This document shows, piece after piece, positions 1 through 7,004 of a stretch of 39,513 bases of DNA (the stretch's first letter is position 1; each line of letters begins with the position of its first letter). The notes beneath the pieces were generated by a model. The model ran no database searches and had not been told where the DNA came from. It was given only the letters and a program-made list of their open reading frames with translations. The stretch comes from Cupriavidus plantarum. Its GTDB lineage: Bacteria; Pseudomonadota; Gammaproteobacteria; Burkholderiales; Burkholderiaceae. A program made the translations under genes and the position numbers. The DNA lies in NCBI RefSeq assembly GCF_905397285.1, contig NZ_CAJPUX010000016.1:1-39513 (forward strand), read 5' to 3'.

Positions 1-1
1 C

Positions 2-148
2 GGCGGCAAGGCCGCCGCGGCCGGTGCCGCCGCCGCGGCAGCGGCGAGCGCGGCGGACTTCGAGGAAGTGGCCGCAAGCGATGCGCCGGCACTGCGCCCG
101 GCCACCGCGGGCGGGGCTTCCGACAATGGCGACTGGAGCGCGTTCTGA
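2..148 (+). CDS. C-terminal tail of a methyl-accepting chemotaxis protein (5' end outside window)
   Basis: An open frame enters from the left edge and stops at TGA 146-148. The visible 48 residues begin with a run of alanines and glycines and end in GDWSAF. The last five residues, DWSAF, fit the aromatic-x-x-aromatic pattern of the NWETF-type pentapeptide that tethers CheR and CheB at the C-terminus of high-abundance chemoreceptors. An alanine-rich flexible linker before such a tail is common in beta-proteobacterial receptors. The location just upstream of flhDC and the che genes supports the assignment. The signalling domain itself lies outside the window, so the call rests on the tail and context only; another alanine-rich protein is possible. 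Confidence 0.6.
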   Translation, partial: GGKAAAAGAAAAAAASAADFEEVAASDAPALRPATAGGASDNGDWSAF

Positions 149-172
149 GGCCCGCGTGGCCGTCGTGACATC

Positions 173-925
173 ATGACCACCGACATCAATCTGTCCCTGT
201 CGGCCGAGGCGACGGCCAGACTCCGAGCGGACTTCGACGCTTTCGTCAGGGTCTCGACGGGGCTCGATGCCGAGTTCGTGCCGCCCGCCTTCGACGACTT
301 CCTGCGCGCACGCCTGCTGCAGCAGGACGGTCCGCTCACCGAGCGCGCGGTCATGCGCCTGCTCGCGAGCGGCGAATACGGGTGGGCGCGGAAGGTCTTC
401 GACAAGCAGTTGCCCAACGCGTTGTCCGCGCTGATGCGCGACGCGCAGCGCTTCGGGTTCGGCCTCGCCGTGCAACCGGAATGGACGCCCACGCAGCGCG
501 TCGAGCATGCGCGCGAGTGGGCGCAGCAAATCCTCAGCGAAGCGGGTGCCGACGCGGCCTTCACGGAAGCGCTTGCCGCCCAGATCGCGGCGAGCGCCGT
601 CGATATCCGCACGATCGAGGAGCGTATGCGCACGCCGGCGTGGCGTATCGCGGAGAGCCTGCGCCAGCGGGCCTATGACCTCATGTACGCGTTACAGACG
701 GAGCAGAGCGAGGCGCTGGGCCGCAGCAAGGTGGGAGAGATGCGCGCGCTGCTGGGTCTTGCGCTCGAATACGGTTCTGTCAGCGCGGATGAGGCCGCGC
801 GCGTTCTGGAGCAGGTGGAACGTGCCCGGCCGCATCTGTTCCGCGAAGCGCCGGAAGACGTGTTCTCGCGCCTTGCCGCGTGGTTGCGCGGGCTGTTTAG
901 CCAAGCCGCGCCCGCGCGTCAATAG
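173..925 (+). CDS. Unrecognised helical protein between a chemoreceptor and flhDC
   Basis: A 250-residue protein starting at ATG 173, 24 bases after the receptor stop. I do not recognise a family. The sequence is soluble, charged and predicted mostly helical, with no signal peptide, membrane segment or cysteine cluster. Blocks such as ERAVMRLLASGEYGWARKVF (about residues 51-70) and the heptad-like stretch around 108-200 suggest a helical bundle. No convincing Shine-Dalgarno sequence precedes the ATG, so expression could depend on coupling to the receptor gene. The close spacing and same strand suggest co-transcription with the receptor, and a role linked to motility or chemotaxis is inferred from position only. 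Codon use matches the neighbours, so the frame is very likely real. Confidence 0.7.
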   Translation: MTTDINLSLSAEATARLRADFDAFVRVSTGLDAEFVPPAFDDFLRARLLQQDGPLTERAVMRLLASGEYGWARKVFDKQLPNALSALMRDAQRFGFGLAVQPEWTPTQRVEHAREWAQQILSEAGADAAFTEALAAQIAASAVDIRTIEERMRTPAWRIAESLRQRAYDLMYALQTEQSEALGRSKVGEMRALLGLALEYGSVSADEAARVLEQVERARPHLFREAPEDVFSRLAAWLRGLFSQAAPARQ

Positions 926-1135
926 TGGAATGCATAGGCGCGGATCGCCCTGGATTGGCTTGTGCCGACTCGGATGAAATAGCTGTAGCGCATTCGTCAC
1001 AAGAACGTGTCGGCGGTAATACCGTGCGTACACGTAAACGCGCGTTAACGAGATGTCGGACATCGCTGCTGTTACAAATTAGATGGCCTATGTCTTTTCT
1101 GTGCGACATTTGTTCTCCCCCAACTCAAGTAGGGA

Positions 1136-1165
1136 TTGGCATTGCAGGCCGATTGCCGATATAAA
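1136..1165 (+). promoter_or_regulatory. Probable sigma-70 promoter for flhDC
   Basis: TTGGCA at 1136-1141 and TATAAA at 1160-1165 are separated by 18 bases, close to the consensus -35 and -10 elements. Initiation would fall near 1172, inside the first downstream TGTAAC-type element. The -10 overlaps GCCGATAT (1155-1162), which resembles a FliA -10 box, but no FliA -35 box is present 11 bases upstream. Confidence 0.5.
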
Positions 1166-1166
1166 C

Positions 1167-1224
1167 GTAACAGTTTCACTTACACTCTGTAACATCTGTA
1201 ACGCTTCAGAGATGTGGGTGTTAC
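1167..1224 (+). repeat. Cluster of TGTAAC / GTTAC elements at the flhDC promoter
   Basis: GTAACA at 1167-1172, TGTAAC at 1188-1193, TGTAAC at 1197-1202 and the inverted form GTTAC at 1220-1224 lie just downstream of the predicted promoter; a further GTTACA is at 1071-1076. The 1188 and 1197 copies are spaced 9 bases apart. Such clustering in high-GC DNA suggests a binding array for a regulator, possibly a repressor because it covers the predicted start site. Confidence 0.4.
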
Positions 1225-1357
1225 CTGGCGTAGTTCCTATTGTCGTACGTCGTACCCATCGCACACGCACACCAACGATCTGGTCGCCGGCACAGCGTCA
1301 ACGTGCCCGGTAAGCGCCGGACAAGCGGTCGAAGGGTTTTTTGGTAGCGGGGAAAAA

Positions 1358-1675
1358 TTGGAAAGCAGTGAAGTTCTCCAGGAGATCAGGGAGGTTAACC
1401 TCGCCTATCTGCTGCTCGCGCAAAGACTAGTGCGCGAAAACCAGGTGGAAGCCATGTTCAGGCTTGGCGTCAGCAAGGAAATTGCTGAGATTCTCGCCAA
1501 ACTGACATCGGCGCAGCTCGTCAAGCTGGCGGCATCGAACATGGTGCTCTGCCGGTTCCGTTTTGACGATCATGCGTTGCTCTCCACACTCACCCACACG
1601 GCCAAGAGCCATGATATGCAGCAGATCCATGCTGCAATCCTGCTTGCCCGGCAACCTGTGGAGCAGCTCAATTGA
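1358..1675 (+). CDS. flhD: Flagellar transcriptional regulator FlhD
   Basis: FlhD combines with FlhC to form the master activator complex of flagellar class II genes. The 105-residue product contains the family signature EVLQEIREVNLAYLLLAQRL and the stretch around VLCRFRFDD, and its length matches FlhD proteins (about 105-119). The family normally begins a few residues before the SSEVLQEI motif, and the only suitable codon there is TTG at 1358, preceded by the purine-rich AGCGGGG at 1346-1352. The reading frame is open further upstream to 1214, but that extension is not FlhD-like. The gene overlaps flhC by four bases (TTGA). TTG starts are weak, so both subunits may be held at low translation rates. 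Confidence 0.93.
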   Translation: MESSEVLQEIREVNLAYLLLAQRLVRENQVEAMFRLGVSKEIAEILAKLTSAQLVKLAASNMVLCRFRFDDHALLSTLTHTAKSHDMQQIHAAILLARQPVEQLN

Positions 1676-2277
1676 CCGCGCTCCTTCAGGCCCAGCCGGC
1701 CCGCAGTTTCACGGCGACTCCCGTACCCAACCGAAAAAGCGTCCTGCAGGATGCCAACCAGACCCAGCTCGCCATCGAGCTGATCGGCCTGGGTGCGCGC
1801 CTTCAGGTGCTTGAAGCCGAGACCACGCTCTCGCGCGACCGGTTGATCCGCCTCTACAAGGAGCTCCGCGGCGCCTCGCCGCCCAAGGGCATGCTCCCGT
1901 TCTCGACAGACTGGTTCACGACCTGGCTGCCGAATATCCATTCGTCCCTGTTCTTCTCCGCATACCAGTTCATGGTGCAGGAAGGCGAGACGTCGGGTAT
2001 CCGCGCCGTGGTGGCGAGCTATCGCCTGTACCTCGAGCACGTTTCGCTGCTGGGCGGCGAAATTGTCTTAAGTTTCACCCGTGCCTGGACGTTAGTACGG
2101 TTTTTCGAGAGCAATATGCTGCAGCTTTCCACGTGCACATGCTGCGGCGGACAGTTCGTGACGCATGCCTATGAGCCGCACGCGAACTTTGTCTGCAGCC
2201 TGTGCCGTCCGCCCTCGCGGGCCGGGAAAGTCAAGAAGCTCTCGAAGGACGCCGTAGCCGCGCAGACCGTAGCCTGA
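1672..2277 (+). CDS. flhC: Flagellar transcriptional regulator FlhC
   Basis: FlhC is the zinc-containing, DNA-contacting partner of FlhD. The protein shows the very conserved segments QLAIELIGLGARLQVLE, LIRLYKELRG and PPKGMLPFSTDWF, and the zinc-site cysteines in CTCCGG (C155, C157, C158) and CSLC (C175, C178). Homology to E. coli FlhC begins near KSVLQDAN, about 23 residues in, but there is no ATG, GTG or TTG nearer to it than TTG 1672. That start overlaps the flhD stop as TTGA, indicating translational coupling. The product is then 201 residues, slightly longer than the usual 190-200. Confidence 0.94.
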   Translation: MTALLQAQPARSFTATPVPNRKSVLQDANQTQLAIELIGLGARLQVLEAETTLSRDRLIRLYKELRGASPPKGMLPFSTDWFTTWLPNIHSSLFFSAYQFMVQEGETSGIRAVVASYRLYLEHVSLLGGEIVLSFTRAWTLVRFFESNMLQLSTCTCCGGQFVTHAYEPHANFVCSLCRPPSRAGKVKKLSKDAVAAQTVA

Positions 2278-2308
2278 TTCCCAGGCGACGTCGGCGGCGG
2301 CAAGGCGG

Positions 2309-2344
2309 GCCCCGAGATCGGGGCGCGCGGTGACCCCGCGCGCC
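2309..2344 (+). other. Tandem GC-rich hairpins between flhC and motA
   Basis: GCCCCG (2309-2314) pairs with CGGGGC (2319-2324) over an AGAT loop, and GGCGCGCGG (2322-2330) pairs perfectly with CCGCGCGCC (2336-2344) over TGACC. The arms share bases 2322-2324, so the two hairpins cannot both form fully. No T run follows, so this is not a standard intrinsic terminator. It may act as an mRNA stability or processing element, or a Rho-related pause, separating flhDC from motAB expression. Confidence 0.4.
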
Positions 2345-2400
2345 TGTACGAAGGGCCCTTGTGCGTGCCTGACGCGTGTTTTCTAGACGGGGATCCGATC

Positions 2401-3264
2401 GTGCTTGTAGTTCTTGGCTATGTCGTCGTGCTTGCTGCGGTGCTGGGCGGGTATGCCATCACCGGCGGCCACATGGGCGCGCTTTACCAACCGGCCGAAC
2501 TCATCATCATCGGTGGTGCGGCGGTCGGCGCATTCATCAGTACCAACAGCGGCAAGGCCATCAAGGGAACCATGAAGGCCCTGCCCAAGCTGTTGCGCGG
2601 CTCCAAGTACAACAAGGAGCTCTACCTGGACGTCATGGCACTGCTGTACGTGCTGCTGTCCAAGGCGCGCCGCGAGGGCATCCTGTTCCTCGAGAAGGAA
2701 ATCGCCGATCCCGCCGCGAGCAGCGTGTTCAGCCAGTACCCACGTATTCTGGCCGACGCGGTGATGATGGAATTCCTCACCGACTATCTGCGCATGATGG
2801 TCAACGGCAACATGAACGCGTTCGAGATCGAGGCGCTCATGGACCACGAAATCGAAACGTATCGTCACGAGGCCGAAGTCCCCGCCCATGCGCTGTCGCG
2901 CGTCGGCGACGGCCTGCCGGCCTTCGGTATCGTCGCCGCGGTGATGGGTGTGGTGCACGCACTGGCTTCCGCGGATCTGCCGCCGGCCGAACTCGGCGCG
3001 CTGATCGCCCACGCGATGGTCGGTACGTTCCTCGGCATTTTGCTCGCTTACGGTTTTGTCTCGCCGCTGGCCGCTCGCATCGAGCAGCAGGTGGACGAGA
3101 GCGTGAAGATGTACGAGTGCATCAAGGTCACGTTGCTCGCCTCGCTGAACGGTTACGCGCCGCTGGTTGCCGTGGAGTTCGGCCGCAAGGTCCTGTACTC
3201 GACCGTGCGTCCGTCCTTCCTTGAACTCGACGACCACGTTCGCGAAGTCAAGAGCCTGACCTGA
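2401..3264 (+). CDS. motA: Flagellar motor stator protein MotA
   Basis: MotA is the proton-channel stator subunit that pushes on the FliG rotor. The 287-residue product begins with a membrane helix followed by GGYAITGGHMGALYQPAELIIIGGAA, typical of MotA. A large cytoplasmic loop carries the charged segment KARREGILFLEKEI that contacts the rotor, and two further helices (around GIVAAVMGVVHALA and GALIAHAMVGTFLGILLAYGF) precede the SPLAARIEQQ segment. I chose GTG at 2401 because it gives the normal N-terminus and has GGGGA at 2389-2393 seven bases upstream; the frame is open to an earlier GTG at 2359, which would add 14 unconserved residues. motB follows after 13 bases, so the two are co-translated. 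Confidence 0.95.
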   Translation: MLVVLGYVVVLAAVLGGYAITGGHMGALYQPAELIIIGGAAVGAFISTNSGKAIKGTMKALPKLLRGSKYNKELYLDVMALLYVLLSKARREGILFLEKEIADPAASSVFSQYPRILADAVMMEFLTDYLRMMVNGNMNAFEIEALMDHEIETYRHEAEVPAHALSRVGDGLPAFGIVAAVMGVVHALASADLPPAELGALIAHAMVGTFLGILLAYGFVSPLAARIEQQVDESVKMYECIKVTLLASLNGYAPLVAVEFGRKVLYSTVRPSFLELDDHVREVKSLT

Positions 3265-3277
3265 CGGGAGAGCAGTC

Positions 3278-4300
3278 ATGAGCAGCGCCCAGGATCTGCG
3301 CCCGATCGTCATCAAGAAGGCGAAGAATCGCGCCAAGCCGCACGGCAACCATAGCTGGAAGATCGCCTACGCCGACTTCATGACGGCCATGATGGCCTTC
3401 TTCCTGGTGCTCTGGCTGCTGAGCTCGGCATCGCCGAAGGCTCTCGTTGGCGTGGCCGAGTACTTCAAGACGCCGCTGAAAGTGGCGATCGCCGGCGGCG
3501 ACAAGAGCAGCATGTCGAAGAGCGTCGTGCCGGGCGGCGGCAAGGACCCGATGGCCAAGGATGGTGAGGTGATGCGCGCGCAGACCAACGATCCGTCGGA
3601 TGCGCGCCGCCGGGAGCAACAGGAATCGGAGCGCCTGCGCCAGCTCAAGAGCCGCCTCGAGCAGACCATCGAGAACAATCCCGTGCTGCGCGCGTTCCGC
3701 CCGCAGCTGCTGCTGGACATCACGAGCGAAGGCCTGCGCATCCAGATTCTGGATACGCAGAACCGCCCGATGTTCCGCACCGGCAGCGCCGCCGTGGAAC
3801 CGTACATGCGCACCATCCTGCGCGAGATCGGTCCGGTGCTCAACGAGATGCCGAACAAGGTGAGCTTGTCTGGCCATACCGACTCGCAGACGTATATGGC
3901 TGGTGAGCGCGCGTACAGCAACTGGGAGCTGTCCGCCGATCGCGCCAACGCTTCGCGGCAGGAGCTGATCGCGGGCGGCATGAACGAAGGCAAGGTGCTG
4001 CGCGTGCTGGGCCTCGCGGACACGATGCCGCTGGACAAGAACGACAAGCTGGCGCCCGTCAACCGCCGCATCAGCATCGTCGTGCTGAACAAGAAAGCGC
4101 AGACGCAGTTCGAGACCGAGAACGAGAGCGCGGCCGACGTATCGGTGGCCGCGCAGAAGGGCAAGACCGCCCAGGAGCTGCAGGCGGGCGTGGCGGCGGC
4201 GGAAACGCCCGCGGCCAAGGCGCCGGTCGCCGCACCTGTGACGGGTGCGGCGGGTGCGGCGGCACCTGCGGTGCCAGCGGCAGAAGGCAAGCGCGAATGA
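3278..4300 (+). CDS. motB: Flagellar motor stator protein MotB
   Basis: MotB anchors the stator to peptidoglycan and provides the proton-binding aspartate. The 340-residue protein has a short basic N-terminus, then a single membrane helix starting at YADFMTAMMAFFLVLWLL, in which D33 corresponds to the essential channel aspartate (D32 in E. coli). A plug and linker region follows, then an OmpA-like peptidoglycan-binding domain at about 150-270 with LSGHTDSQTY and NWELSADRANA. The last 60 residues are an alanine-proline-rich tail longer than in E. coli. A clear ribosome site (GGGAG) precedes ATG 3278. The gene lies 58 bases before cheA, as in the enterobacterial mocha operon. Confidence 0.96.
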   Translation: MSSAQDLRPIVIKKAKNRAKPHGNHSWKIAYADFMTAMMAFFLVLWLLSSASPKALVGVAEYFKTPLKVAIAGGDKSSMSKSVVPGGGKDPMAKDGEVMRAQTNDPSDARRREQQESERLRQLKSRLEQTIENNPVLRAFRPQLLLDITSEGLRIQILDTQNRPMFRTGSAAVEPYMRTILREIGPVLNEMPNKVSLSGHTDSQTYMAGERAYSNWELSADRANASRQELIAGGMNEGKVLRVLGLADTMPLDKNDKLAPVNRRISIVVLNKKAQTQFETENESAADVSVAAQKGKTAQELQAGVAAAETPAAKAPVAAPVTGAAGAAAPAVPAAEGKRE

Positions 4301-4358
4301 GGCGCGCCGCTCGTGGAGAGCGGCGCATCCAAAGGCAATTTAGCGGACCAGGACGGCC

Positions 4359-6404
4359 ATGTCTGTCGATATCGATATCACGCAGTTCTATCAGACCTTT
4401 TTCGAAGAGGCGGAGGAACTGCTCGTAGAAATGGAGCAACTGCTGCTCGGGCTCGATCTCGACGCCCCCGATGCGGAAGAGCTCAATGCGATTTTTCGCG
4501 CGGCGCACTCGATCAAGGGCGGTGCGGCCACGTTCGGCTTCTCGGCGCTGACCGAGACCACGCACATCTTTGAGAATCTGCTCGACCGCGCGCGCCGGCA
4601 AGAAATCGCGCTTACGCGGGCCATCATCGACACTTTTCTGGAAACCAAGGACGTGTTGCAAGACCAGCTCAACGCCTATCGCAACGGGACCGAACCCGAT
4701 CCGGAAACCCTCGCGCGGATCTGCGCGGTCCTGCAGCAGCTCGCGCAGGAAGCCGGTGGCGACGCTGGTGCCCACGCGCCCGCCGCGGCGCCGGCCCCCG
4801 CGCCCGCGCCGGCTGCGTCCAATGCGCCCGCCGCGCCGGCAGGCGCCGGCGGCGGCAATCTGAAGATCCGCCTCATCAATGTATCGCCCGCCGACCAGGC
4901 GCTGCTGCGCGAAGAGATCGCCAACCTTGGCGAGATCACCGGCCAGCAGGACGCCAACGGCGAGCTGACGATCTGGCTGAACAGCCAGTGCGGCGCCGAC
5001 GACATCATCGCGGTCTGCTGCTTCGTGATCGACGGCGACCAGATCGTGGTGGAGGCGTCGGATGGCGCGAGCCCTGCCGCCGCCGCCCCTGCACCCGCGC
5101 CGGCCCCGGTTGCCGCCGCCCCCGCGCCGGCACCGGTCGCCGCGCCGGCGGCGAAGGAAGCCACGAAGGACGCGGCAAAGGAGAAGGCCAAGCCCGCCGC
5201 GGCCGCCGCGCACAGCCCCGACGCCGGCTCCATCCGCGTGCCGACCGAGAAGGTCGACCAGATCATCAACCTCGTGGGCGAACTGGTCATCACGCAGTCG
5301 ATGCTCGCGCAGACCGCCTCGTCGCTCGACCCCGTGCTGTTCGACCGCCTGTTCTCTGGCATGGGCCAGCTGGAACGCAACGCGCGCGACCTGCAGGAAG
5401 CGGTGATGTCCATCCGCATGATGCCGATGGACTACGTGTTCTCGCGCTTCCCGCGTCTGGTTCGCGACCTCGCGAGCAAGCTCGGCAAGCAGATCGACCT
5501 CGTGACGTTCGGCAAGGCGACCGAGCTCGACAAGGGCCTGATCGAACGCATCATCGATCCGCTGACCCACCTGGTGCGGAACAGCCTGGACCACGGCATC
5601 GAGACGCCTGAGAAGCGCGTCGCCGCCGGCAAGGAGCCGACTGGGCAGCTGATCCTGTCCGCGCAGCATCACGGCGGCAACATCGTGATCGAGGTAAGCG
5701 ACGACGGCGGTGGCCTGAACCGCGAGCGCATTCTCGCCAAGGCGATCCAGAACGGCCTGCCCGTCTCGGAGAACATCAGCGACGAGGAAGTCTGGCAGCT
5801 GATTTTCGCGCCGGGCTTCTCCACGGCGGAAGTGGTGACGGACGTGTCCGGCCGCGGCGTCGGCATGGATGTGGTCAAGCGGAACATTCAGGAAATGGGC
5901 GGCCACGTGGAAATCGCGTCGCGCCCAGGCAATGGCACCACCACGCGCATCGTGCTGCCGCTGACGCTCGCGATTCTCGACGGGATGTCCGTCCGCGTGG
6001 GCGAAGAGACCTTCATCCTGCCGCTGAACTGCGTGATGGAGTCCCTGCAGCCGAAGGCCGAGGACGTGCATACCGCCGCGAATGCGGAGCGCGTGATGAA
6101 CGTGCGTGGCGAATACCTGCCGCTGCTCGAGCTGCACCGCGTGTTCAACGTGGACGGCGCGCTCCAGGAGCCGACGCAGGGCATCGCCGTGATCCTGCAG
6201 GCCGAAGGCAAGCGCTTCGCGCTGCTGGTGGACCAGTTGATTGGCCAGCATCAGGTGGTGCTGAAAAATCTGGAAACGAACTATCGCAAGGTGCCGTGCA
6301 TCTCCGCCGCCACGATTCTGGGCGACGGTAGCGTGGCGCTGATCGTGGACGTCGCCGCGCTGCAACGCACGGGCGTGGGCCGCCAGGATCTGGTGCTCGC
6401 CTGA
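4359..6404 (+). CDS. cheA: Chemotaxis histidine kinase CheA
   Basis: CheA phosphorylates CheY and CheB under control of receptor arrays. Domains in order: P1 HPt at about 1-105 with the phospho-accepting H50 in AAHSIKGGAATFGF; an Ala-Pro linker; a P2 CheY/CheB-docking domain at about 167-240; a second Ala-Pro linker to 290; P3 dimerisation starting at IRVPTEKVDQIINLVGEL; P4 ATPase at about 350-540 with the N box HLVRNSLDHGIE and G boxes including DVSGRGVGMDVV; and the CheW-like P5 domain to 681. All catalytic motifs look intact. AGGAC lies before ATG 4359. The linkers are very alanine-proline rich. cheW follows after 35 bases. Confidence 0.97.
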   Translation: MSVDIDITQFYQTFFEEAEELLVEMEQLLLGLDLDAPDAEELNAIFRAAHSIKGGAATFGFSALTETTHIFENLLDRARRQEIALTRAIIDTFLETKDVLQDQLNAYRNGTEPDPETLARICAVLQQLAQEAGGDAGAHAPAAAPAPAPAPAASNAPAAPAGAGGGNLKIRLINVSPADQALLREEIANLGEITGQQDANGELTIWLNSQCGADDIIAVCCFVIDGDQIVVEASDGASPAAAAPAPAPAPVAAAPAPAPVAAPAAKEATKDAAKEKAKPAAAAAHSPDAGSIRVPTEKVDQIINLVGELVITQSMLAQTASSLDPVLFDRLFSGMGQLERNARDLQEAVMSIRMMPMDYVFSRFPRLVRDLASKLGKQIDLVTFGKATELDKGLIERIIDPLTHLVRNSLDHGIETPEKRVAAGKEPTGQLILSAQHHGGNIVIEVSDDGGGLNRERILAKAIQNGLPVSENISDEEVWQLIFAPGFSTAEVVTDVSGRGVGMDVVKRNIQEMGGHVEIASRPGNGTTTRIVLPLTLAILDGMSVRVGEETFILPLNCVMESLQPKAEDVHTAANAERVMNVRGEYLPLLELHRVFNVDGALQEPTQGIAVILQAEGKRFALLVDQLIGQHQVVLKNLETNYRKVPCISAATILGDGSVALIVDVAALQRTGVGRQDLVLA

Positions 6405-6439
6405 CCGGCGCGCATCCGTCATACAAAAGGAGAGCAAAC

Positions 6440-6934
6440 ATGGCCGGCATCGGACACATCGATACCCAGGGCAGCGAGGCCGCGGGCCAGGAGTTCCTGG
6501 TCTTCACGCTCGGCACCGAGGAATATGGCATCGACATCCTGAAGGTGCAGGAGATTCGCAGCTACGAGACGGTGACCCGCATCGCGAACGCGCCCGACTT
6601 CATCAAGGGCGTGACGAACCTGCGCGGCGTGATCGTCCCGATCGTCGATCTGCGTATCAAGTTCCGCCTCGGCAACGTGCGTTACGACCACCAGACCGTG
6701 GTGATCATCCTCAACGTCGCGGGCCGCGTGGTCGGCATCGTCGTGGATGGCGTTTCGGACGTGCTGACGCTGACTGGCGACGACATCAAGCCCGCGCCGG
6801 AGTTTGGCGTGTCGGTGTCGAACGAGCACCTGACGGGTCTGGGCTCGGTGGAAGGCCGCATGCTGATCCTGATCGACATCGAACGCATGATGACGAGCCC
6901 CGAGATGGCGCTCGTCGAGGCCGAACTGGCCTGA
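6440..6934 (+). CDS. cheW: Chemotaxis coupling protein CheW
   Basis: CheW bridges chemoreceptors and the CheA P5 domain in the array. The 164-residue protein is a single CheW domain with the typical pieces FLVFTLGTEEYGIDILKVQEI, NLRGVIVPIVDLRIKF and VVGIVVDGVSDVL. An excellent ribosome site, AAGGAG, stands before ATG 6440. The length is standard. The gene forms a pair with cheA and is followed by a hairpin with a short T run, suggesting that part of the transcription ends here. Confidence 0.97.
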   Translation: MAGIGHIDTQGSEAAGQEFLVFTLGTEEYGIDILKVQEIRSYETVTRIANAPDFIKGVTNLRGVIVPIVDLRIKFRLGNVRYDHQTVVIILNVAGRVVGIVVDGVSDVLTLTGDDIKPAPEFGVSVSNEHLTGLGSVEGRMLILIDIERMMTSPEMALVEAELA

Positions 6935-6951
6935 TCGCAACGACGCAAGCC

Positions 6952-6977
6952 CGCTCGCCCATCCAGGGCGAGCGTTT
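6952..6977 (+). terminator. Hairpin terminator or attenuator after cheW
   Basis: CGCTCGCCC (6952-6960) pairs perfectly with GGGCGAGCG (6966-6974) over a five-base loop, followed by TTT at 6975-6977. The T run is short, so termination is probably partial. It falls between cheW and cheR, the only gap above 60 bases inside the che series. Confidence 0.55.
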
Positions 6978-7004
6978 ATCAAGACAATCGCCCGCCTCTT
7001 CGTC

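Larger units (their letters stand above)
926..1357 (+). promoter_or_regulatory. Long flhDC upstream region (promoter, repeats and leader)
   Basis: These 432 bases hold no credible gene and are clearly less GC-rich than the surroundings. They contain a good sigma-70 promoter (1136-1165), a cluster of TGTAAC/GTTAC elements (1071, 1167, 1188, 1197, 1220) and a short palindrome CGGTAATACCG at 1014-1024. If transcription starts near 1172, the flhD leader is about 185 bases long. Long leaders and dense upstream control are known for flhDC in enterobacteria; the specific factors here are not identifiable. Confidence 0.6.

Noticed and set aside
1151..1165. A FliA (sigma-28) promoter before flhDC
   Set aside because: GCCGATAT resembles the -10, but the -35 window 11 bases upstream is not TAAA-like and a sigma-70 promoter fits better.
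4071..6437. A 788-codon open frame on the - strand across cheA
   Set aside because: It is exactly opposite a well-supported cheA, is rich in Arg, His and Gly, and shows no domain. Long antisense frames are expected in DNA of this GC content.
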